Below, one piece after another: positions 30,085 to 37,746 of a stretch of DNA of 64,000 bases. Below the pieces are notes generated by a model. The model made no database searches, was not told the DNA's origin, and worked only from the letters and a program-made list of their open reading frames with translations. The position numbers and the translations under genes were made by a program. Within the stretch, counting starts at the first letter, position 1. Every line of letters starts with the position of its first letter. Source of the stretch: Pseudemcibacter aquimaris (lineage in GTDB: Bacteria > Pseudomonadota > Alphaproteobacteria > Sphingomonadales > Emcibacteraceae); contig NZ_CP079800.1 in assembly GCF_028869115.1 (NCBI RefSeq), positions 496,001-560,000 of the forward strand. The letters run 5' to 3'.

Positions 30085-30204
30085 TCAAGACACGGCGGCC
30101 AGAATAATGATAATGAGCAGGCCTGCCATAGCCATGGTAATAAGCAGTCTTTTGTCTTTTTGGCCTGATGATTTCTTCTTTTTGTTTCTGTGAAATTTAC
30201 TCAT
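30085..30204 (-). CDS. Small basic single-helix membrane protein, 39 aa
   Basis: Reading the minus strand from the ATG at 30204 gives 39 codons and a TGA. The product starts MSKFHRNKKKKSSGQKDKR (strongly basic) and continues as one membrane helix of about 17 residues (LLITMAMAGLLIIIILA). A good ribosome site (AGGGG, 5 nt before the ATG) and the terminator directly after the stop support it as a gene. I do not recognise a family. The positive-inside pattern predicts a cytosolic N-terminus. It could be a small regulator or subunit of a membrane complex; nothing in the context shows which. Confidence 0.6.
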   Translation of the reverse strand: MSKFHRNKKKKSSGQKDKRLLITMAMAGLLIIIILAAVS

Positions 30205-30409
30205 TTCGTCCCCTACAATATTTGCCGTTTTCTTCGATTCATCTTAGCGCAATATTGCCCACTTCAGCAAGAACTGGTCAGATATCACATCTTTTTGATA
30301 GTTGTTAATTAATATGGTTAACGCGAAGGTTGTGATAAACTCTTAAAAATCAATAACTTATAATGGTGGTGTTGTCTTGTTTAGATAATTTCACAATTGT
30401 TTCATGAAA

Positions 30410-30426
30410 TTGGCACGCCCGTTGCA
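30410..30426 (+). promoter_or_regulatory. Sigma-54 (RpoN) promoter, near-perfect
   Basis: TTGGCACGCCCGTTGCA matches the consensus TTGGCACG-N4-TTGCA at every defined base. The invariant GG (30412-30413) and GC (30424-30425) are separated by 10 bp, as required for the -24/-12 elements. Transcription would start near 30437 and give a 95-nt leader to the ATG at 30532. The enhancer-binding protein is not identifiable here. Confidence 0.7.
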
Positions 30427-30455
30427 AATAGCCCTTGCAAACTGTTATCGATTAG

Positions 30456-30493
30456 TTAATATGTCGTTAACAAAATATTAACAAATAGTTAAC
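30456..30493 (+). promoter_or_regulatory. Three overlapping CtrA-type boxes (four TTAA, 11-bp period)
   Basis: TTAA occurs at 30456, 30467, 30478 and 30489, so each neighbouring pair forms TTAA-N7-TTAA, the consensus for the alphaproteobacterial cell-cycle regulator CtrA; the last three are TTAAC. A -10-like TAAAAT at 30500-30505 lies 16 bp after TTAACA (30478-30483), the usual geometry of CtrA-activated promoters. Confidence 0.65.
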
Positions 30494-30531
30494 GCTATTT
30501 AAAATACGAAGTATTTAAGGGATTAGAGAGT

Positions 30532-30909
30532 ATGTTTAAGAAAGCTATCACATCAGGTATCAGTATTTTAGCTTTAATGATCACAATGATAACTTCTGCC
30601 AATGCATCTTTACATGCAAGCATTCCAACATTTGAAGACCAGCAAAAATTTGATCTCGCATATTATGAGAACAAAGAAAACCGTTGTCTTCAGGCTTTTG
30701 CGCAATCTGAATTTGAAATGGCATTTTCAATTTGTACGCCGCTTGCAAACCTTGGTTTTAAGGATGCACAGTTGATCACTGGTCTTTTATATGCATATGG
30801 TGAAGGCGTTGATAAAGATTTACGCCGTGCGAAAATCTGGTTAACAGAAGCGCTTAAAAATGGCCGCGAAGATGCTGCGGATGCTCTTACCCAATTTGGT
30901 CTTAACTAA
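30532..30909 (+). CDS. Secreted Sel1-like repeat protein
   Basis: A 125-residue protein with a signal peptide (about residues 1-26, cleavage after SANA) and Sel1/TPR-like helices: AFSICTPLANLGFKDAQLITGLLYAYGEGVDKDLRRAKIWLTEALKNGREDA matches the A-x-x-x-G-x-x-Y-x-x-G-x-G-V-x-x-D-x-x-x-A pattern of a Sel1 repeat. Two Cys (in NRCLQAF and FSICTPL) may form a disulfide. Such proteins usually act as periplasmic adaptors. The combination of a sigma-54 promoter and CtrA-type boxes upstream suggests cell-cycle or flagellum/polar-development-linked expression. No partner is evident. Confidence 0.85.
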   Translation: MFKKAITSGISILALMITMITSANASLHASIPTFEDQQKFDLAYYENKENRCLQAFAQSEFEMAFSICTPLANLGFKDAQLITGLLYAYGEGVDKDLRRAKIWLTEALKNGREDAADALTQFGLN

Positions 30910-30941
30910 TTCAAAAAAATAAAGCTGTACATTAATCAGCG

Positions 30942-30979
30942 AAGCTCTTAAATTCCGGCGAGTTTAAGAGCTTTTTTTA
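30942..30979 (+). terminator. Terminator after the Sel1-like gene
   Basis: AAGCTCTTAAA (30942-30952) and TTTAAGAGCTT (30963-30973) form an 11-bp stem with a 10-nt loop and a following T-run. It separates the Sel1-like gene from prfC, whose ATG is 17 nt downstream. Confidence 0.85.
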
Positions 30980-30995
30980 TATTTAGAGAAAATGA

Positions 30996-32585
30996 ATGTC
31001 CCAACTTGAGACAGAGGTAAACAGACGCAAGACATTTGCGATTATTGCCCACCCTGATGCCGGTAAAACCACACTGACAGAGAAGCTACTTCTTTTCGGT
31101 GGTGCGATCCAAATGGCGGGTGAGGTAAAAGCGCGCGGTGACCGCAGACGTGCTCGTTCCGACTGGATGAAGGTCGAGCAAGAACGCGGAATTTCTGTGG
31201 CGTCGTCTGTGATGTCATTTGAATATGAAGGACGTATGTTCAACCTGCTTGATACACCTGGGCATGAGGATTTTTCTGAAGATACGTACCGGGTGTTAAC
31301 GGCGGTGGATAGCGCCGTGATGGTTCTGGATAGTGCGAAGGGTGTTGAGGGCCAGACAAAGAAGCTTTTCGAAGTATGTCGCCTGCGTGATATGCCTGTT
31401 ATTTCATTCTTTAACAAAATGGACCGCGAAGCACTGGACCCGTTTGAGCTTCTTGATAATCTTGCTGATACATTGGCGCTTGACGTTGCGCCGGCCACAT
31501 GGCCAATCGGTATGGGACGCGATTTTAAAGGGTGTTATGACCTTATCAATGACAGGTTGATCCTGATCGAACGATCAAAAGGCGATCTGCCTGATGAAGG
31601 AACCGTCTGCGAAGGGGTGGATGATCCGAAATTAAATGAATTACTGCCTGCTGATTTGGTTGAGAAACTTCGTGAAGATGTGGAGATGGTTCGTGAACTG
31701 TGCCCTGAATTTGATGCTAAGGCTTATCAGGAAGGGACATTGACGCCAGTTTTCTTTGGTAGTGCGATTAACACATTTGGCGTGCGGGAATTGCTGGACG
31801 GTCTTACTGAACATGCACCGACACCAGGCACATATGGCACCCAGAGCCGCGATGTTGATGCCCATGAAACAAAAATGAGCGGTTTTGTATTTAAAATTCA
31901 AGCCAACATGGATCCAAAACACCGTGACCGTATTGCGTTTTTCAGAATGGTTTCTGGCAAGTTTAAGCGGGGAATGAAGCTTAAACACGTCAGAAGCGGC
32001 AAGACGGTTAATCTGCATAATCCGGTACTTTTCCTAGCACAGGACCGTGAACTGGCCGAGGAAGCATGGCCGGGCGATATTATCGGTATTCCAAACCATG
32101 GCAACTTACGCATTGGTGATAGTCTTTCAGAAGGTGAAGAATTAAAATTCACCGGTATTCCAAGCTTCGCACCGGAACATATCCAAACGGTGCGTGCAGA
32201 AGATCCAATGAAAGCAAAACACCTTTCCCGTGCACTTATTCAGCTAGCGGAAGAGGGGGCAGCCCGCGTGTTTAAACCGACTATCGGTGCCGAATGGTAT
32301 GTGGGTGTAGTTGGTATGCTGCAATTCGAAGTGATGGCAGACCGTATCAGAACCGAATATGACGTTCCGTGCCGTTTTGAAACGACATCGCTATATACGG
32401 CGCAATGGGTCGAATCGGATGATCAATTTAAGCTAAAGAAATTTGTCGATGCTAATAAGGCTAATATGGCTGAAGATCATAATGGTTCACCTGTATTTTT
32501 AGCACGAAATTCGTGGCGACTTGATAAAGCGATAGAAGAAAATCCGGATATTCGCTTCTTAAAAACCAAAGAACAAACAATTTGA
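30996..32585 (+). CDS. prfC: Peptide chain release factor 3
   Basis: RF3 is the translational GTPase that recycles RF1/RF2. The 529-residue product has G1 AHPDAGKTTLTEKLLLFGGAIQMAGEV, the switch I region RARSDWMKVEQERGISV, G3 DTPGHEDFSEDTYR and G4 FNKMDREA. Downstream domains with VRAEDPMKAKHLSRALIQLAEEGAARVF and the C-terminal WRLDKAIEENPDIRFL fit the family. Normal length. Its promoter is not obvious; it may rely partly on readthrough of the preceding terminator. Confidence 0.97.
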   Translation: MSQLETEVNRRKTFAIIAHPDAGKTTLTEKLLLFGGAIQMAGEVKARGDRRRARSDWMKVEQERGISVASSVMSFEYEGRMFNLLDTPGHEDFSEDTYRVLTAVDSAVMVLDSAKGVEGQTKKLFEVCRLRDMPVISFFNKMDREALDPFELLDNLADTLALDVAPATWPIGMGRDFKGCYDLINDRLILIERSKGDLPDEGTVCEGVDDPKLNELLPADLVEKLREDVEMVRELCPEFDAKAYQEGTLTPVFFGSAINTFGVRELLDGLTEHAPTPGTYGTQSRDVDAHETKMSGFVFKIQANMDPKHRDRIAFFRMVSGKFKRGMKLKHVRSGKTVNLHNPVLFLAQDRELAEEAWPGDIIGIPNHGNLRIGDSLSEGEELKFTGIPSFAPEHIQTVRAEDPMKAKHLSRALIQLAEEGAARVFKPTIGAEWYVGVVGMLQFEVMADRIRTEYDVPCRFETTSLYTAQWVESDDQFKLKKFVDANKANMAEDHNGSPVFLARNSWRLDKAIEENPDIRFLKTKEQTI

Positions 32586-32677
32586 TCTAATCGTAAATAT
32601 TTTGTTAATTTCTTGCGATTTATAATACGGACTTAAGTCAACCCTTGGGGGATGATGAGTATTGAGTAAGTATAGTA

Positions 32678-33127
32678 ATGAGTAAAGTAGTTAAATTTTG
32701 TTCGGATTTTTCCGAAAGCGATTTCACATCCAATCAACAGATTAAATTCTTTGAATACTGGAAAGCCTTAAAAGGTGATCGCAGTATGCCTTCACGCGCG
32801 GATATTAATCCGGGTGATGTGGTGAGTGTTCTTCCTTATATCATTTTGGTGGAATTAAGTGATGGTCAATATACCGTGCGGCTTATGGGAACCATTTGCG
32901 CAGAAATATTTGGTGAACATACCGGAAAAGAATTAGGCACTATACCAGCCGCTGTGGATGCGGCAACAAGGTATGATTGGCTTGTAGAAAACAAGAAGCC
33001 CTATTTCAATATCAAATCACTTGAATATTTAAATAAGGATCATGTTGAAGCCTCAACAATCGCCATGCCGTTATCAAGCAACGATAACGACGTGGATATG
33101 ATCGTGCTCGTGCATCACTTTTATTGA
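32678..33127 (+). CDS. PAS domain protein (PAS_5 type)
   Basis: A 149-residue, single-domain protein of the alphaproteobacterial PAS_5 kind: FFEYWKALKGDRSMPSRADINPGDVVSVLPYIILVEL is the characteristic opening, followed by RLMGTICAEIFGEHTGKEL and a C-terminal strand MIVLVHHFY. Members such as MopJ-like proteins act in cell-cycle or redox sensing, but most are uncharacterised; no output domain is attached. ATG at 32678 follows weakly spaced AGTAAGTATAGTA. Confidence 0.83.
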   Translation: MSKVVKFCSDFSESDFTSNQQIKFFEYWKALKGDRSMPSRADINPGDVVSVLPYIILVELSDGQYTVRLMGTICAEIFGEHTGKELGTIPAAVDAATRYDWLVENKKPYFNIKSLEYLNKDHVEASTIAMPLSSNDNDVDMIVLVHHFY

Positions 33128-33136
33128 TTTTTCAAA

Positions 33137-33769
33137 TTATTTGTTCGTGGCTGACCAATTTTGCGTGATTGCGGCAACATCCGGGCGGCCACGTTCGGCC
33201 GGGTCTTTGGTTGCGCTTCCGATATATATGAAACCTGCTATTCTTTCTTCTTGAGTAAGGCCAAGTTCATTAAGAATATCCTCGTCGAAAGCGTACCACT
33301 CGGTTAACCACTGCCCTGCGTAACCAAGAGCATTGGCAGCGAGTAATATATTCTGACAAACGGCACCTGCTGTCAGGATTTGTTCCCATTCAGGTACATT
33401 TTTCGGATTGTCTTCAGTGGCTGTTGATATGACAGCAATGACCAATGGGGCGCGCATCAATCTGTTTTCTTCGAAATTTAGAAGTTCTTCATCCGCAACA
33501 GGATTGTTTTTATGGAAAACTGTGCGCAATGTTTTTCCAAGATCGGCTCGTGCGCCTCCTTGTATCGTAAGGAAGCGCCATGGTACCAATTTCTTGTGGT
33601 CCGGTACTCTTGATCCTGCGGTCAGAATGGTTGCTATTTCATTATCCGATGGGCCAGGTTCGGTCATATCTTTTACGGTTAATGATCGGCGACGTAATAA
33701 AATTGATAACATCTCTTCACATGGGTTTGACGCAGGCAAACGATCACTATTGATAGCGCTTTTATTCAT
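33137..33769 (-). CDS. Nitroreductase family protein (YdjA-like)
   Basis: A 210-residue FMN-dependent nitroreductase-fold protein with RRRSLT near residue 27 (FMN phosphate), RVPDHKKLVPWRFLTI in place of the more common SxxNxQPW, and AVCQNILLAANALGYAGQW, which closes the flavin site. The HKKLxPWRF form matches the small YdjA type. Substrate unknown. It converges with the PAS gene (9-nt gap) and lies downstream of a lipoprotein gene. Confidence 0.88.
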   Translation of the reverse strand: MNKSAINSDRLPASNPCEEMLSILLRRRSLTVKDMTEPGPSDNEIATILTAGSRVPDHKKLVPWRFLTIQGGARADLGKTLRTVFHKNNPVADEELLNFEENRLMRAPLVIAVISTATEDNPKNVPEWEQILTAGAVCQNILLAANALGYAGQWLTEWYAFDEDILNELGLTQEERIAGFIYIGSATKDPAERGRPDVAAITQNWSATNK

Positions 33770-33792
33770 TGGGTACTCTTAATATTCTTAAG

Positions 33793-34383
33793 TTATGGTT
33801 TCACAGTCACTGTGTTTGAAGTTCCACTTTCACCTGGGAAACCTTCAAATAAGGCATTTACCAGAAAAGGCATGACTTGTGCAAGTGATGGGCTTTCTGA
33901 AACATTTTCCACATGTCCTTCGTAAATTCTGTTTCCACTGCTTAAGTCGACAATGTTCATATGCAGACGGCTTAGGTATTTTTCTTCGCTCCTGGATGAA
34001 CCAAGACCGGTTGAAATGCCAAAGCCAACGGATGTGCCGCTGCGGCTGCCGCTACCAACGCCCATGCCAACGGAAACAGGTGACCTTCCCTCTACAACGC
34101 CGCCCATAGGATGGATTTCATAACTGATTTCAGCGATATATTGTGATGCACTGTTCTGAGCTGGACGGTATCCGTATTTTCCAAGTTGGCTACCAATCAT
34201 GCCAGCGTAATTTGCGAATTCAATAGATTGTTGCTGGTTTGGATCCATGGCGATGACTTCGATTGTCTCTCCATTAGGGGCAGGCAATTGATGAAAACGG
34301 GTAACATCACTTTTTATGCTTGATGAACAGGCGGCAAGCGTAATTGCGATTAAGAATACTGAAATCTGTTTCAATCGGATCAT
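33793..34383 (-). CDS. DUF4136-like lipoprotein
   Basis: A 196-residue lipoprotein (lipobox ITLAAC, Cys about 19). The body resembles DUF4136-type outer-membrane-associated lipoproteins: TRFHQLPAPNGETIEVIAMD, then a YxPA segment, a Gly/Ser-rich stretch (SVGMGVGSGSRSGTSVGFGISTGLGSSRS, about residues 103-131) and a C-terminal strand pattern. The Gly/Ser stretch may be a flexible linker or a surface loop. Function unknown. Confidence 0.72.
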   Translation of the reverse strand: MIRLKQISVFLIAITLAACSSSIKSDVTRFHQLPAPNGETIEVIAMDPNQQQSIEFANYAGMIGSQLGKYGYRPAQNSASQYIAEISYEIHPMGGVVEGRSPVSVGMGVGSGSRSGTSVGFGISTGLGSSRSEEKYLSRLHMNIVDLSSGNRIYEGHVENVSESPSLAQVMPFLVNALFEGFPGESGTSNTVTVKP

Positions 34384-34514
34384 GACATTCTTTCCTTATT
34401 TTTAAGAGAGGATATCAAAGGAAGGATTAATCTTCCATGAATAAATAATCGTATTTGAAATATCTTAATGCTTGCTTCTTTTATAAAAATAGTTATAAAA
34501 CCTAAATCTCTTTG

Positions 34515-34589
<75 letters not shown>

Positions 34590-34636
34590 TTCATTCTCCT
34601 TCATATTGCTATATGTAGTTTATTGATTTCTTCACG

Positions 34637-35995
34637 TTATAGTGCATTAAATAAGACTCTGATTTCTTCCCATAAACTTCTATTAGCGATTGCTTCTTCA
34701 CGCATGGTTTCAAGTGTTTCTCTTGAATACCAATTTCCATTTTTCATCACGGCTTCTGGGTTTTTAAGAACGTTGATGTTTTGAATTGGGTTTTGAATTG
34801 TGTAGATTAAATCAGCATTAAAACCATCTTCAATTTTACCGATACGTTCATCCATTTTAAGGGTTTTTGCAGCATTGATTGTTGCCGTCTTTAAAACATC
34901 ATATGGGGTTAAGCCGGATTGTAATAACAGGCTCATTTCATTGTGTGTGGCAATTCCATGCGGGGATAGCAGCACACCGGAATCAGATCCAACGAGTAAG
35001 GGTATATTTTGTTTATGAAGTTCTTGGGTTATATATTTTAAAAAATCCATTGTTTTAAGATTATGGGTCACCATTTCATCTGATGCCTCAATCCAGCGTT
35101 TGATTTGATTTTTTGATGCCTCAAGCGCAATAAGATCGGACGTATAATGTTCATGTGTTTTTTCTAAATGCTTTTCTTTATCCTGACTAAGTTTTGTAAG
35201 TTGATGAAAGATATTCAATGTTGGCGTGATGGGTACATTTGCCGCTTTTAAAGCCGCAATAATTTCAGGTAATTTTTCACTATCAAATTCATAATTCAGT
35301 GGTCCTTGATAAATATCTTCTGCGTGCTCTAATGATTGAAAAGTGGATAGTTGTGCTGGGTTAACTTTGCCAGCAATATGTGGGCCATGCTTGGCAATGG
35401 GCATGCCAATTTTTTGTCCTTCTTCAATTAATGCGGATATTACCTTTTCATCAAGACCGCCATAAGCTTTGATCAGGTCATAACCCATCGCATGATATTT
35501 TCTGATGGCCTTTCGGGCTTCATCAGCACTGTTAATTCCGTGTTGAAGGATTGCCCCTTCGGCTGCTGATATAATCGGGCTGCTGACTGTGGAACTGCTG
35601 CCGATCATTGTTCCGGCATTAACATTATCACGCCATTCTAATTGTTTGGGAACGCCATTCATAATACGAACGTGTGTTATCCCATGGCTTAACGTCATAA
35701 GGTATGCGGCTCTTTCATACATATGAACATGCATGTCGATCAAGCCGGGTGTGACATATCCATTTTGGCCATCAATCACGTCATGATCCGGATAATTTTG
35801 TGGTGACGGGGTATCAATTATTTGTTCGATTTTACCCTTATTTATCAGTAATGATTTGGCGGGTAAGATTGTTTTGTTTTCAACGTCAATGATGTTTACA
35901 TTCTTTAAAATGTAACTGGATTGGTGTTGAACATTTTGCGCCTGCACATTGATGACAAAAGTAAGCACGATAAAAAACACTGTAATTATTCTCAT
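34637..35995 (-). CDS. Exported amidohydrolase (imidazolonepropionase-like)
   Basis: A 452-residue metal-dependent hydrolase with a signal peptide (about 1-19, ending VQAQ). Metal motif GLIDMHVHMYERA (HxH), the presumed bridging residue around YDLIKAYGGLDEKV, a His in KHGPHIAG and the Asp of GSDSGVLLSPHG mark the TIM-barrel site; the N- and C-terminal beta-sandwich is complete. Such periplasmic relatives hydrolyse dipeptides or cyclic amides. It is 62 nt downstream of the AraC gene on the same strand and may be a weak extension of that operon. Confidence 0.88.
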   Translation of the reverse strand: MRIITVFFIVLTFVINVQAQNVQHQSSYILKNVNIIDVENKTILPAKSLLINKGKIEQIIDTPSPQNYPDHDVIDGQNGYVTPGLIDMHVHMYERAAYLMTLSHGITHVRIMNGVPKQLEWRDNVNAGTMIGSSSTVSSPIISAAEGAILQHGINSADEARKAIRKYHAMGYDLIKAYGGLDEKVISALIEEGQKIGMPIAKHGPHIAGKVNPAQLSTFQSLEHAEDIYQGPLNYEFDSEKLPEIIAALKAANVPITPTLNIFHQLTKLSQDKEKHLEKTHEHYTSDLIALEASKNQIKRWIEASDEMVTHNLKTMDFLKYITQELHKQNIPLLVGSDSGVLLSPHGIATHNEMSLLLQSGLTPYDVLKTATINAAKTLKMDERIGKIEDGFNADLIYTIQNPIQNINVLKNPEAVMKNGNWYSRETLETMREEAIANRSLWEEIRVLFNAL

Positions 35996-36057
35996 TATTC
36001 ACTCCTTGCTTTGAATGCCTTGGTGATAATGGGAATGGGTATTACTGTCGTCTCATA

Positions 36058-37086
36058 TCATGATAATAGACTTGATTTGTATTGAGATGGGGTAGTACCA
36101 GTAAGTTCTTTAAAAACTTTATTAAATGATGCTTTTGAACTAAACCCTGCTTCAAATGCGATATCAAGTATGGATTGATTAGGGTTGTCTTTGATTTTCT
36201 GACACACAAAATCTACGCGGTATTGATTGATATATTCATTGTAAGACTTTTTAGTCACAAGGTTAATTGCTCTTGAAATGTCACGTATGTTTAAACCTGT
36301 TTTATGACTTATGTCACTAAGCGAAATTCTTGGCTCTAAAAACCAATTGTTTTTTTGAACCAAATGGTCGAGTTCAGTAAAAAGAGTTTGATAATCGTCT
36401 GCTTCTGAAGTGTTCTTTTCTTCTTTTGGTTTAAAGAGGTCTTCAATGACAGGCGTAGATTGCTGAAGTTGAAGCTTGATAATAATGATCATTGATATGA
36501 TTAACCAAATAGCATTATTCACAGCTTGTCCGATTACATTGAGGGCATAAGGCAAAAGATGTTGAGTATTTAACCGAACAAGATCGATGAAATTAAATAA
36601 TGCCGTAATTACCAAAATCCAGACCAGCCAGTTTAATGAATGATCATCTGAATCTGAACGTTGTTCATCCAATTCTTTTTTGTAATTAATTAAGGTCCAA
36701 ACGGTAAGGAAGGCGTATGCCAACCGCCACAACGTTCCTATTGCTATTACCGTAGACGTATATGATGTCATCATTAAAAGCGGAAGTGCGGGAAAAAAAT
36801 GCCAATAAGCTTTTTGTTCAATTTTTTTATCAATGATTAATTTTACGGATAGAAAAATGGCCGGACCAAATAACATTATAAAAATCGGGCTGATTAAATA
36901 ATAATCTCGAGTTAATCCGGTTTCTTCTAATATATTGATTAATGATGCTATTGCGATCATTGCAAATGTAAGTGCAATACCGCGGAATTCATTTGGTTTT
37001 GATAACCATAATAAAATGGCACCCATAATCCCTGTTGTAATCATGCCTGCTTGAATAAGGTTCACATAATTTAGGGAATAAATCAT
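36058..37086 (-). CDS. Membrane-bound AraC-family regulator
   Basis: The 342-residue product has six or seven membrane helices in its first 205 residues and a C-terminal AraC/XylS DNA-binding domain (about 235-340: NKEYINQYRVDFVCQ, IAFEAGFSSKASFNKVFKELTGTTPSQYK, with the second helix-turn-helix). This architecture implies a membrane sensor coupled directly to DNA binding. It is 3 nt downstream of upp and so sits at the end of the PLP-lyase / transporter / upp operon. Its ligand and targets are unknown. No AraC-binding site is recognised. Confidence 0.87.
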   Translation of the reverse strand: MIYSLNYVNLIQAGMITTGIMGAILLWLSKPNEFRGIALTFAMIAIASLINILEETGLTRDYYLISPIFIMLFGPAIFLSVKLIIDKKIEQKAYWHFFPALPLLMMTSYTSTVIAIGTLWRLAYAFLTVWTLINYKKELDEQRSDSDDHSLNWLVWILVITALFNFIDLVRLNTQHLLPYALNVIGQAVNNAIWLIISMIIIIKLQLQQSTPVIEDLFKPKEEKNTSEADDYQTLFTELDHLVQKNNWFLEPRISLSDISHKTGLNIRDISRAINLVTKKSYNEYINQYRVDFVCQKIKDNPNQSILDIAFEAGFSSKASFNKVFKELTGTTPSQYKSSLLS

Positions 37087-37089
37087 GGT

Positions 37090-37731
37090 TTATATGGTTC
37101 CGAAAATACGGTCACCTGCGTCCCCAAGGCCCGGTACGATATAGCTTTTTTCATTTAGTTTTTCATCAATTGCTGCGGTATAAATTTTTACATCAGGATG
37201 CGCATCGTTTAATGCCTTAATTCCTTCTGGCGCGGCGAGTAGGCAAAGAAAGGTGATGTTTTTGGCGCCAGCACGCTTAATTCTATCAAGGGCAGTGATT
37301 GCAGAATTGGCGGTTGCGAGCATAGGGTCGACTACCAAATTAAAGCGTTCATTTAAATGGGGCGGTGCTTTAAAGTAATATTCAACCGCATGTAAATCAT
37401 TCGGATCACGATATAGGCCAACATGCCCTACTTTAGCGGTGGGGATAAGATCAAGAAGCCCTTGTGCAAGCCCTTCGCCTGCTCTTAAGATCGAGAAAAT
37501 GCACATTTTGCGACCACTTAGTTTTGAACCCGTTGTTTTGGATACGGGTGTTTCAATATCAATGTTTTTAAGCTCAAGATCTCTGGTGACTTCGTACCCC
37601 ATAAGAACACTTATTTCTTTAAGCAGTCCTCGAAATAGTGCAGGGGGCGTGTCTTTTTTACGCATCAAAGTTAGTTTATGCAGAATAAGTGGGTGGTCAA
37701 TTAATTGAGCTTCCATGATTTTATTATCCAT
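37090..37731 (-). CDS. upp: Uracil phosphoribosyltransferase
   Basis: UPRT salvages uracil with PRPP to UMP. The 213-residue product shows [34 protein letters not shown], the PRPP loop [16 protein letters not shown] and the uracil-binding C-terminus [15 protein letters not shown]. The usual ATG(G/N)S in the PRPP loop reads ATANS here, so the loop Gly is replaced by Ala; whether activity is kept should be asked. It is 15 nt after the NSS transporter in the same operon, which lies behind a RutR-like operator. Confidence 0.94.
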   Translation of the reverse strand: MDNKIMEAQLIDHPLILHKLTLMRKKDTPPALFRGLLKEISVLMGYEVTRDLELKNIDIETPVSKTTGSKLSGRKMCIFSILRAGEGLAQGLLDLIPTAKVGHVGLYRDPNDLHAVEYYFKAPPHLNERFNLVVDPMLATANSAITALDRIKRAGAKNITFLCLLAAPEGIKALNDAHPDVKIYTAAIDEKLNEKSYIVPGLGDAGDRIFGTI

Positions 37732-37746
37732 TCAATTTGAATTGCG

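Larger units (their letters stand above)
30205..30531. promoter_or_regulatory. Regulatory region before the Sel1-like gene
   Basis: This 327-bp gap has no further gene. It holds a consensus sigma-54 promoter (30410-30426), four TTAA elements at exact 11-bp spacing (30456-30493) and a candidate -10 (TAAAAT, 30500-30505), all facing the Sel1-like gene. Around 30305-30325 there are further TTAA elements (TTAATTAATATGGTTAAC) with non-canonical spacing. Confidence 0.6.
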
